A stretch of DNA of 28,520 bases from [Haemophilus] felis (GTDB taxonomy: Bacteria > Pseudomonadota > Gammaproteobacteria > Enterobacterales > Pasteurellaceae). Position 1 is the first letter of the stretch. Each line of letters begins with the position of its first letter. Position numbers and translations under genes: made by a program. The notes beneath the pieces were generated by a model. That model did no database searches and had not been told where the DNA came from. It worked only from the letters and a program-made list of their open reading frames with translations. The stretch covers positions 1 to 28,520 of the forward strand of contig MUYB01000006.1 in NCBI GenBank assembly GCA_002015125.1, in the 5' to 3' direction. Positions 18,285-25,558 of the stretch are shown here, piece after piece.

Positions 18285-18318
18285 ATTTCATGACATTTTC
18301 GATATTTTTACTACGATT

Positions 18319-19017
18319 TTATAAATCATCAATCAACAGATAGATTTTTGCCACAGGTCCGTGAACACCCACTACTTTGATCAGCTCAATGTCTGCCGTC
18401 GCACTTGGGCCTGAAATGATATTCACGCAAGAGGGCATACGTTCGCCATTTTGAGCTTTGTCGTGCAGGATTTTAGCGAGCTGTGCCACCCGTGGTAACA
18501 CGGTGCTTTTGCGTAACACGACAACAGATTTTTCGGGCAACAAACTGACCGAACGCCCAAATTCCTTGTCGGAAAACAGCACCACGCCACCAGATTCTGC
18601 CAAGCCGTATTCGCCGTAGACCACGCCGATGTTAGCTTGTTCGGCTTTGGCAATATTTTCATCGCCAGCGTTGAAGTCCCACACATAGCTGTCGAATTTG
18701 GCTTGCAAAATCGGCGTAATACCAAGCTCAACTAACCGCTTGTCATTGTTAATGATGACTTTGCCACCGCCATACTTTTCGCAAATATCAAGCATCGTTT
18801 GCGGTAGCTCGTTCTCTTTGGCAATCACCACATCTGCCATCATCACGCGTGAAAAATCGACAAACTCATTGCAAAGTTGTTCCTGTGTGCGGTCGGTTAA
18901 ACGAGTAGTTGGGTGATTGTTAACCCATTTTGGCATGGGCTCTGGCACGGTTTGGCGAGGTCTGCCCATTCGTTCTGCCAATTTATTCAAGAAATTTTCA
19001 CGATTTTGGAAATCCAT
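18319..19017 (-). CDS. lutC: L-lactate utilisation protein LutC (LUD domain)
   Basis: Third component of the LutABC L-lactate oxidation complex (also called LldEFG/YkgG type). 232 residues of the LUD (DUF162) family, with GVVYGEYGLAESGGVVLFSD and the C-terminal NIISGPSATADIELIKVVGVHGP, both typical. Its ATG is three bases after the lutB stop, with AGGGGG as ribosome binding site inside the end of lutB. It is the last gene of the cluster. LutC carries no cluster cysteines and may be structural or substrate-binding. Confidence 0.93.
   Translation of the reverse strand: MDFQNRENFLNKLAERMGRPRQTVPEPMPKWVNNHPTTRLTDRTQEQLCNEFVDFSRVMMADVVIAKENELPQTMLDICEKYGGGKVIINNDKRLVELGITPILQAKFDSYVWDFNAGDENIAKAEQANIGVVYGEYGLAESGGVVLFSDKEFGRSVSLLPEKSVVVLRKSTVLPRVAQLAKILHDKAQNGERMPSCVNIISGPSATADIELIKVVGVHGPVAKIYLLIDDL
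18735..18743 (-). repeat. Actinobacillus-type uptake signal core in lutC
   Basis: ACAAGCGGT on the minus strand is the 9-base core of the A. pleuropneumoniae-type DNA uptake sequence. It lies within the coding sequence for DKRLVELG. Confidence 0.5.
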
Positions 19018-19020
19018 GAC

Positions 19021-20427
19021 TTACCCCCTATTTTTAAACCAACTGCGGAAACTTTCGCCTTCTGCGGACGGCAAGTCACGGGCTTTCGTCCACTCTGCTA
19101 AGGCACCGACTTGAATCGGAGCTTTGCCGTTTTTAATGAACTTGCTCGCCACTTTTGCCCCAACATTCACCCCCACTTTCCAAAGTGTCGGATGTGCGTT
19201 AGCTAAGTTGAAGCCAAAAATAGACAAACGCTCAATGGCTGGGGTCATTCCGCTTTGGGCAATGTTTTCACGGTGTTTTAAAATCAGCTGTGCCAATGGA
19301 ATTTTCACTGGACAAACGGAGTTACAAGCGGTGCAAAGTGAGCAGGCGTACGGCAATTCTTTGAACTCTTCATAACCACCGAGCAACGGCGAAATCACCG
19401 ATCCAATCGGACCTGGATAAATGGAACCATAACCGTGTCCGCCAATTTGGCGATACGCAGGGCAAGTGTTCAAGCAGGCACCGCAACGGATGCAACGCAA
19501 CACTTCTTTAAATTCGCTCTCTAAAATTTTGGAACGACCGTTATCCACAATCACCAAATGGAAATCTTCCGGCCCGTCTGTTTCGCCTTCTAGACGAGGA
19601 CCTGTCAACCAGGTGTTGTAAGCAGCAAGTTTTGCCCCTACCGCACTACGAGCGAGCATGGTGATCAATACATCAACTTCTTGAAAGGTCGGGGCTAAAC
19701 GCTCCATTCCCATTACCGCAATGTGCGTTTTCGGCACCGTGGTGGCTAAACGCAAGTTGCCTTCGTTAGTCACCAAACAGACCGTTCCCGTTTCGGCAAC
19801 GGCAAAATTACAGCCACTGATACCAATATCCGCTTCTAAGAAATCTTTACGTAACACTTTACGCACAAAAGCATTCATTTCTTCAGGTTGCTCGCTTCCC
19901 TCATACCCTACGGCACGATGTAATTCTTCCCGAATGCGGTAGCGATCTTTGTGAATGGCTGGCACAACGATGTGCGATGGTTTATCACCCACAATTTGGA
20001 GCAAATATTCGCCCAAATCCGTTTCCACCACTTTCATCCCTTCTTTTTCAAGCACGCTGTTCAAGCCAATTTCTTCGGTGACCATTGATTTTGACTTCAC
20101 AATGGTTTTGGCTTTCTTCTCTAATGCCACTTGGCGAATGTAAGCGGTGGCTTCTTCGGCAGTTTCTGCAAAAAAGACTTTGCCGCCGTTTTGTTGCACT
20201 TTTTCACTTAGTTGGTACAAATAAGCATCTAAATTGGCAAGCACGTGGTTACGAATTTGTTTAGAAAGATCACGCCATTGTTCCCAATTGCCAAGCTCGT
20301 CCACCATTTTTTGGCGGTTCGCCCCAATGGTTTCTTGGGCTTTCACCACCGCTTTACGCATCATTTCATTGTGAATTTGCTCATCCACACGCACTTTAAA
20401 TGCAAGATTGCTAGTTTTTAACGACAT
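19021..20427 (-). CDS. lutB: Iron-sulfur L-lactate oxidation protein LutB
   Basis: The 468-residue Fe-S subunit of the LutABC lactate oxidation system. The N-terminal two thirds are a LUD domain (KSKSMVTEEIGLN, GISGCNFAVAETGTVCLVTNEGN). Two ferredoxin-type [4Fe-4S] motifs then follow, CIRCGACLNTCPAY and CSLCTACNSVCPVK, and a C-terminal tail. It starts one base after the lutA stop, with GGAGGG inside the lutA end, so the genes are tightly coupled. In organisms with LutABC it replaces or supplements the flavin L-lactate dehydrogenase LldD. Confidence 0.95.
   Translation of the reverse strand: MSLKTSNLAFKVRVDEQIHNEMMRKAVVKAQETIGANRQKMVDELGNWEQWRDLSKQIRNHVLANLDAYLYQLSEKVQQNGGKVFFAETAEEATAYIRQVALEKKAKTIVKSKSMVTEEIGLNSVLEKEGMKVVETDLGEYLLQIVGDKPSHIVVPAIHKDRYRIREELHRAVGYEGSEQPEEMNAFVRKVLRKDFLEADIGISGCNFAVAETGTVCLVTNEGNLRLATTVPKTHIAVMGMERLAPTFQEVDVLITMLARSAVGAKLAAYNTWLTGPRLEGETDGPEDFHLVIVDNGRSKILESEFKEVLRCIRCGACLNTCPAYRQIGGHGYGSIYPGPIGSVISPLLGGYEEFKELPYACSLCTACNSVCPVKIPLAQLILKHRENIAQSGMTPAIERLSIFGFNLANAHPTLWKVGVNVGAKVASKFIKNGKAPIQVGALAEWTKARDLPSAEGESFRSWFKNRG
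19324..19332 (+). repeat. Actinobacillus-type uptake signal core in lutB
   Basis: ACAAGCGGT on the plus strand, within lutB at the codons for the second Fe-S motif region. It is the second of only two exact copies seen in the window. Confidence 0.5.
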
Positions 20428-20428
20428 T

Positions 20429-21160
20429 TTAATTTCCCTCCTGCATTAACACTTCGGCAATGTGCATTACTTTCACATTTTTGCCTTCCCGACTTAAACG
20501 TCCGCCAATGTTGAGCAAACAGCTCACATCGGCACCGATTAAATAATCTGGTTCAACTTCGGTTAAATGTTCTACTTTTTCGCTTACCATTTCGCCCGAA
20601 ATTTCTGCCATTTTGACCGAGAACGTGCCACCGAATCCGCAACAGGTTTGTTGATTGTGAATTGGCAATAATTCTAAGCCTTTTACGTTTTTCAATAGCG
20701 TAATGGGTTCATCAACAATCCCCAGTTTTCGAAACAGACTACAAGATGGGTGATACACGGCTCTGCCATTGAGCGTCGCACCTACGTTGGTTACGCCCAG
20801 TTTATTCACGATAAAATCGGTGAGATCGTAAAAACGATCGGCAACTTTTTTCGCTCGTTCTGCCCATTGGTTCTCATCGAAACGCTCAAAGTATTCTGGA
20901 TAATTTTTGATCGCATACACACAAGACCCAGCAGGGGCGACAATCGGATACTCATTGACTTCAAAGGTTTCCACCAAATTTTTCATTCCTGCAAGAGCTT
21001 GTTTGGTGTAACCGCTATTGATGGCAGGTTGCCCACAGCAACCCTGTTTTTCAAGAAAGGTAATTTTACAACCGAGCTTTTCTAGCAATAGCACGGTGTT
21101 TTTTGCAACGCCTGCTTTCACGACATCTGCGATACAGGTAACATAAAGATTGACGTTCAT
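20429..21160 (-). CDS. lutA: L-lactate oxidation protein LutA (CCG-domain)
   Basis: A 243-residue member of the cysteine-rich (CCG/DUF224) family, partner of LutB and LutC in oxidising L-lactate to pyruvate. Two CCG boxes are present: KQGCCGQPAINSGY near residue 41 and QTCCGFGGTFSVKM in the C-terminal half. The start is placed at the ATG at 21160, because GGAG lies five bases upstream; an ATG five codons earlier lacks a site. It is downstream of the permease lctP across an intrinsic terminator. Confidence 0.94.
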   Translation of the reverse strand: MNVNLYVTCIADVVKAGVAKNTVLLLEKLGCKITFLEKQGCCGQPAINSGYTKQALAGMKNLVETFEVNEYPIVAPAGSCVYAIKNYPEYFERFDENQWAERAKKVADRFYDLTDFIVNKLGVTNVGATLNGRAVYHPSCSLFRKLGIVDEPITLLKNVKGLELLPIHNQQTCCGFGGTFSVKMAEISGEMVSEKVEHLTEVEPDYLIGADVSCLLNIGGRLSREGKNVKVMHIAEVLMQEGN

Positions 21161-21191
21161 AACCACTCCAATCATTAAAAATTTAAATCAG

Positions 21192-21231
21192 AAAGAAAAA
21201 ATAAGCGGCTAAACCTTAAATTAACCGCTTA
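21192..21231 (-). terminator. Intrinsic terminator/attenuator between lctP and lutA
   Basis: Arms 21221-21231 and 21202-21212 form an 11-bp stem (TAAGCGG core, one G-U) with an eight-base loop, followed on the minus strand by TTTTTT. It lies between the lctP stop (21252) and the lutA ATG (21160), so lutABC depends on read-through or on its own promoter. Confidence 0.85.
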
Positions 21232-21251
21232 GAGATTATAATCAATCAAGA

Positions 21252-22844
21252 CTAAACACTAAAGAAAATCGGGATAATAAATAAAGCAACAAGAGCAGCG
21301 ATAATGCCGTATACAATCATTGGAATAACTGTTTTCTTAATGATTGCCCCTTCTTGGTTTTGCATATTTAAGACGGAACTTACCGCTACGATGTTGTTGA
21401 TACACACCATATTCCCCATTGCACCGCCAACGGATTGCAAGGCAAGCACAAGGGTTGCAGATAAGCCAGTTAATTCAGCGGTTGAAAGCTGTACGCTACC
21501 GAATGTCAAGTTAGATACCGTGTTCGAACCTGAGAAGAATGCACCTACCGCACCTAAATAGGAGGCAAACAACGTCCAATATTGCCCTGTTGCTTCAGCA
21601 AAGCTCTTACCAATGATTTTCACCATTGAGCCATCACCGCCGACTAACATTAAGTTCACCATAATCAATGCACCGACAAGAGCAAAGAATGGATTACGAG
21701 TTTGACGGAAACTACCAACAAACACATCTTTTACTTTGCTACCTGATACAGAGAATACTGGAATTGCAATGATAACTGCTACCACGAATGGAATGAGGGC
21801 GGGAACATAAAGTAATTTATAGCTAGCGTTAATTGAGGTATCGAAGATATTCTTCAAACTAAAAATCAAGCCATGACTGATGTCAAATGTACCTAACGAA
21901 CCAAGCTTGACGCTAAACCAGGAGGTTGCATCGTTCATCATCGCTTTGAATGGTAATTGTTTGATACGTGTAATAATTAAAATGCCGATCAATAATGCTG
22001 TCGGGAATAACGCTTTGATCACTTCGCCTTTTGACACTGAGCTATCTAAGGTATTTTCCACTTTCGCTAAGCCAATGCCTTTATTTGCTACAAAAATGGA
22101 GATCAATAAGCCAATTGCTCCTCCTACTAAGGCTGGAAATTCATAGTTTACTTGTGCCAAAAAGAAATAAGGTGCAACACAAGCCAAAATACTAATGTAG
22201 ACAAATAGCAAATTTTTACGAATATCTTCCCAAGATACGATTAAACGTAATGCCATCACAGGGACAACTAATGCAGCGAAGGCGTGAATAGTGGCGGTCA
22301 TTGAGCCTATTTCAAGAATTTGTCCTTCGCTTAATTGTAACGGTCCAAAACCAAACCAAGTAGGTGTGCCTACAGCACCAAATGAAACAGGCACAGAGTT
22401 CATCACCAACGCCAACATTGCCACTTTAAGCGGTTGAAAACCTAATCCGACCAAAATAGGCGCGGCAATTGCGGCAGGCGTACCGAAGCCACTTGCTCCC
22501 TCGATCATAAAGGCAAATGCCCAACCGATGATCATAATTTGTGCCACTGGATTTGGATTGATTGCACCTAACCATTTACGTAATGTATCCGTAATCCCTG
22601 ATGCTTCTGAAAAACGATTAAAGAGAATTGCTCCAAAGATAACGGTGATTGGTGTTTGTACTGCCACTAGTGCTGAAACAATGTTTGCACTCACAGTTTG
22701 CACATCTGTGCCAAAGAAAATCAGTTGAATAATCAACACAACGACTGCGATCCAAGGCAATGCGACATAAGAAGGTAACGCATTGCGTTTTACCATTAAA
22801 TAAATTAACAGCACGATAGGAAAAATACTTAAAAATAAAGCCAT
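21252..22844 (-). CDS. lctP: L-lactate permease, LctP/LldP family
   Basis: An inner-membrane proton-coupled lactate importer, 530 residues and highly hydrophobic, with about a dozen or more membrane segments. Family features include FGAILFNRFSEASGITDTL, the conserved FMIEGASGFGTPAAIAAPIL loop, NSVPVSFGAVGTPTWFGFG, and FFSGSNTVSNLTFG. The ATG is preceded by CGGAG six bases away. It heads the lactate cluster, with a CRP site upstream, and supplies the substrate for LutABC. Confidence 0.96.
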   Translation of the reverse strand: MALFLSIFPIVLLIYLMVKRNALPSYVALPWIAVVVLIIQLIFFGTDVQTVSANIVSALVAVQTPITVIFGAILFNRFSEASGITDTLRKWLGAINPNPVAQIMIIGWAFAFMIEGASGFGTPAAIAAPILVGLGFQPLKVAMLALVMNSVPVSFGAVGTPTWFGFGPLQLSEGQILEIGSMTATIHAFAALVVPVMALRLIVSWEDIRKNLLFVYISILACVAPYFFLAQVNYEFPALVGGAIGLLISIFVANKGIGLAKVENTLDSSVSKGEVIKALFPTALLIGILIITRIKQLPFKAMMNDATSWFSVKLGSLGTFDISHGLIFSLKNIFDTSINASYKLLYVPALIPFVVAVIIAIPVFSVSGSKVKDVFVGSFRQTRNPFFALVGALIMVNLMLVGGDGSMVKIIGKSFAEATGQYWTLFASYLGAVGAFFSGSNTVSNLTFGSVQLSTAELTGLSATLVLALQSVGGAMGNMVCINNIVAVSSVLNMQNQEGAIIKKTVIPMIVYGIIAALVALFIIPIFFSV

Positions 22845-22924
22845 TTAATACTCCGAAATAAAAAAACAACAACTTTGTTACAAGAATATAACACTCAAAT
22901 AAGATTTGCAGGGAAAAATCTTCA

Positions 22925-22946
22925 TTTTGTGAAATATATCACAATT
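22925..22946 (-). promoter_or_regulatory. CRP (cAMP receptor protein) binding site upstream of lctP
   Basis: TGTGA-N6-TCACA with perfect half-sites (22928-22943; centre 22935.5). A TATATT at 22885-22890 on the minus strand is a plausible -10, placing the CRP centre near -58 to -61, as in class I activation. Catabolite control of lactate uptake is implied. The site also lies 35 bases past the rng stop. Confidence 0.75.
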
Positions 22947-22977
22947 ATTTTTTCATTCGCTTTTTCTGTATTTGAAT

Positions 22978-24453
22978 TTACATGACAACGACATCGAATT
23001 GTTCTTGGTTGTAATATACTTCCGTTTTAATTTGAACTTGTTTACCAATAAAGACTTCAAGTTCTGCCAATAGAGCATAAGACTCTTCATTGATCAAATA
23101 TTCTGCAACGGCTCTCGATGCATAAACCACAAATTGTTCACTACTAAATAAATGATGAACACGAATAATTTCGCGCACAATTTCATAGCAGACCGTTTCT
23201 ACTGTTTTCACTCGCCCACGTCCATGACAAGCCGGACAATCAGCACATAAAATTTGCTCTAAGCTCTCTCTAGTGCGTTTTCTCGTCATTTCCACTAAGC
23301 CAAGTTGAGTAAAACCGTTAACGTTGGTTCGTACCCGATCTTTTGCCAGTGCTTCTTGCAAAGATTCCAATACGCGATGACGATGTTCATCTGTTTGCAT
23401 ATCAATAAAGTCAATAATAATGATACCACCTAGATTGCGAAGTTGCAGTTGTTGTGCAATGGCTTTAGTTGCTTCAATATTAGTGTTAAAGATAGTTTCT
23501 TCCAAATTGCGATGACCAACAAACGCCCCTGTATTAATATCAATTGTGGTCATCGCTTCCGTTTGTTCGATAATCAAATAACCGCCTGATTTTAGATTTA
23601 CTCGCTTATTTAGCGCCGTTTGAATCGCCGCTTCCACACCATACACATCAAACAACGGTTGATTACCTGAATACACCAATAATTTATCCGTTAAATTTGG
23701 CATAAATTCTTCGGTAAATTGTTTCACTTCCGCAAAACATTGTTTAGAGTCGATGCGAATTTTTTCCAATCCAGCACCGATAAAATCACGCAAAATACGC
23801 TGTGTTAGCGCCAGTTCTCCATATAACATAGATTTGCTTGGATACTTACTTCTACGTTCAAGCACTTTACGCCATAAACGTTTTAAAAACTCTGCATCTT
23901 GCTTTAATTCTTCTTCACTCGCGCCTTCTGCGGCGGTGCGAATAATAAATCCACCTAATTCATCACAAAGTGGCAACACCAATTCTTTCAATCTCGCGCG
24001 TTCTTCCTCGCTTTCAATACGTTGGGAAACGCCGACGTGGCTATTTTCTGGCATAAAAACCAAATAACGAGAAGGGAAAGTAATGTCAGTGGTTAATCTA
24101 GCGCCCTTTGTTCCCAATGGATCTTTTACCACCTGCACCACTATATCCTGTCCTTCTCGCACAAGTTCCGCAATGTCTTTCACCACAAATTGCTTCTGCT
24201 CGCTTTCTTCTACACATTCTGTATGAGAAACAATATCAGAAGCGTGCAAAAATGCCGCTTTTTCTAAACCTATATCCACAAAGGCCGATTGCATACCCGG
24301 CAACACTCGAGTTACACGCCCTTTATACACATTTCCTACAATTCCACGTTTAGCTTGGCGTTCAATATGAACTTCTTTTAGAATCCCCATATCCATTAAC
24401 GCAATACGAGTTTCATTCGGCGTTACATTCACCAATAATTCAACAGAATCCAT
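22978..24453 (-). CDS. rng: Ribonuclease G
   Basis: An RNase E/G family endonuclease that matures the 5' end of 16S rRNA and degrades some mRNAs. 491 residues, the usual RNase G length without an RNase E tail. The N-terminal S1 domain carries GNVYKGRVTRVLPGMQSAFVD. The catalytic Mg2+ aspartates lie in TTIDINTGAFVG and IIIIDFIDMQ. The Zn-link motif CADCPACHGRGR follows, then the small domain. It appears to be transcribed alone. Confidence 0.96.
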   Translation of the reverse strand: MDSVELLVNVTPNETRIALMDMGILKEVHIERQAKRGIVGNVYKGRVTRVLPGMQSAFVDIGLEKAAFLHASDIVSHTECVEESEQKQFVVKDIAELVREGQDIVVQVVKDPLGTKGARLTTDITFPSRYLVFMPENSHVGVSQRIESEEERARLKELVLPLCDELGGFIIRTAAEGASEEELKQDAEFLKRLWRKVLERRSKYPSKSMLYGELALTQRILRDFIGAGLEKIRIDSKQCFAEVKQFTEEFMPNLTDKLLVYSGNQPLFDVYGVEAAIQTALNKRVNLKSGGYLIIEQTEAMTTIDINTGAFVGHRNLEETIFNTNIEATKAIAQQLQLRNLGGIIIIDFIDMQTDEHRHRVLESLQEALAKDRVRTNVNGFTQLGLVEMTRKRTRESLEQILCADCPACHGRGRVKTVETVCYEIVREIIRVHHLFSSEQFVVYASRAVAEYLINEESYALLAELEVFIGKQVQIKTEVYYNQEQFDVVVM

Positions 24454-24557
24454 AAGTAATCCTATTTATTTAAACATATTTGAATAACCGCTAAGTCTAG
24501 CGAAAAGGAAGAAAAAATAACAGGGGAAAACAAGCAGAATGCGATCTTGGTCAAAGT

Positions 24558-24588
24558 TTAAGAAACAAAACCACCGCAAGGGTGGTTT
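24558..24588 (-). terminator. Terminator downstream of the hipA-like fragment
   Basis: An 8-bp perfect stem (AAACCACC / GGTGGTTT, five-base loop, 24568-24588), followed on the minus strand by TGTTTCTT. It is 18 bases after the fragment's stop and ahead of the rng promoter region. Confidence 0.65.
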
Positions 24589-24605
24589 GATAAAAGAGAA
24601 GCGAA

Positions 24606-25022
24606 CTATAATTTTGGCTCATCAAAAATCTGCAAATATTTTAACCGCTGTTGGTAACATTGTAGCACTTGCTGTTTATGTTCTTCTGGCATAAAAGAGT
24701 GCTGGTAAATATTGGTAATTTTTTCTGCGGATTTAGGCAAATCTCTCAGTAATTTTTGGCATAATTTTTCACTCATTCCGATATTTTGCCCAAACTCAAT
24801 AAAATCCATTCCCAAATAACAGCCGTATTGGGTGTCAAAACCAGCGGCAAGGGTTGCCTCGCCTTCCTCTTTTTCTAACAGCGGTAACGCCAACAAGCCA
24901 CTGTGAAACTCCGCTGAATAAGGGGCAACGGAAACAAAATCATACACAGGCGCGAGCGAAATATTGCCGTCTTCGCCAAGGATCAAAGAAAAATTACGCA
25001 AATGCATATCGGAAGTATTTGA
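24606..25022 (-). pseudogene. C-terminal fragment of a HipA/HipT-like kinase, cut by the IS remnant
   Basis: The frame encodes the last ~135 residues of a HipA-family serine/threonine kinase of the H. influenzae HipT-like type: SDMHLRNFSLI (catalytic loop region), LAPVYDFVSVAPY, LLALPLLEKEEGEATLA and EFGQNIGMSEKL. Homology runs upstream to about NTSDMH, then stops where the transposase sequence begins (about 25017-25023). The N-terminal two thirds, including the ATP-binding part, are missing, so the fragment should be inactive. HipA-family kinases are toxins that phosphorylate aminoacyl-tRNA synthetases. No hipB or hipS partner is seen. Confidence 0.85.
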
Positions 25023-25491
25023 CGGACAAGTTGAGTTGGATGAAAGCTATTTCGGTGGAAATCGTAAAGGAAAACGAGGTCGTGGAGCAGCAGGAAAAGT
25101 GGCTGTTTTTGGGGTGTTGAAAAGGCAAGGGAAAGTGTTTACTGTGGTCGTCAATGATACGAAAATAACAACGCTAATGCCTGTTATAGCAAGGAAAATC
25201 AAGCCTGACAGCTGGGTTTATACGGATACTTATCGCAGTTATGACGCCCTAGATGTGAGCGAATTTTACCACGAACGAATTAACCATTCGGAACTGTTTG
25301 CAGTGAAACAAAATCACATCAACGGCATTGAAAATTTTTGGAATCAAGCAAAGCGAATTCTGCGAAAATACAACGGAATTAACCGAAAAAACTTTCCTTT
25401 ATTCTTGAAAGAATGTGAATTTCGGTTTAACTTTGGGACACCAAAAGAACAGCTTAAAACGTTGAGAAAATGGTGTGAAATTTGGGGCTAA
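25021..25491 (+). pseudogene. Truncated IS1016-type transposase
   Basis: About 156 codons of an ISXO2-like DDE transposase: the first Asp in VELDESYFGG, a basic KGKRGRGAAGK stretch, the second Asp in WVYTDTYRSYDAL, the third catalytic region in NGIENFWNQAKR, and the C-terminus ending WCEIWG. Family members have roughly 200-220 residues, so the N-terminal zinc-ribbon/helix-turn-helix part is gone. An ATG at 24964 lies in frame, but the codons between are antisense to the hipA fragment and not transposase-like. Confidence 0.85.
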
Positions 25492-25505
25492 TCTACGTCA
25501 GCCCC
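25484..25505 (+). repeat. Right terminal repeat of the IS1016-like element
   Basis: A 22-base imperfect palindrome starting GGGGCTAATC and ending GTCAGCCCC overlaps the transposase stop codon (25489-25491). IS1595-family ends typically begin with GG and lie this close to the gene. The matching left end is not found in the window. Confidence 0.6.
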
Positions 25506-25524
25506 TAAAATTTTGCCAAAATCC

Positions 25525-25533
25525 ACCGCACTT
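25525..25533 (-). repeat. Haemophilus-type uptake signal sequence
   Basis: The exact core AAGTGCGGT on the minus strand, preceded by AAA and followed by an A/T-rich flank (GGATTTTGGC), fits the extended H. influenzae uptake consensus. It lies between the IS end and hsdS. Confidence 0.8.
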
Positions 25534-25558
25534 TTTAGAAATTTAGAGAAAAACAACA

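Larger units (their letters stand above)
17898..18318. other. 421-base intergenic region between lutC and trmJ
   Basis: No complete gene is seen. It holds a 14-bp perfect inverted repeat behind lutC (18239-18284) and a stop-free minus-strand stretch (18054-18206) listed separately. The trmJ promoter must lie in or near 17910-18050, but no convincing -35/-10 pair was found. Confidence 0.6.
25018..25505 (+). mobile_element. IS1016-like (IS1595 family) element, left part missing
   Basis: The transposase remnant plus the right terminal sequence. The left end and the transposase N-terminus are absent, and the element is fused directly to the hipA-like fragment. The left boundary is accurate only to a few bases; the right boundary is placed at the end of AGCCCC. 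Confidence 0.8.

Noticed and set aside
18698..19375. Plus-strand open frames over lutC and lutB
   Set aside because: Antisense shadows of well-supported genes.
24964..25020. In-frame ATG extending the transposase to 175 residues
   Set aside because: The added 19 residues are antisense to the hipA-like coding sequence and do not look like an IS1016 N-terminus; the transposase is truncated.
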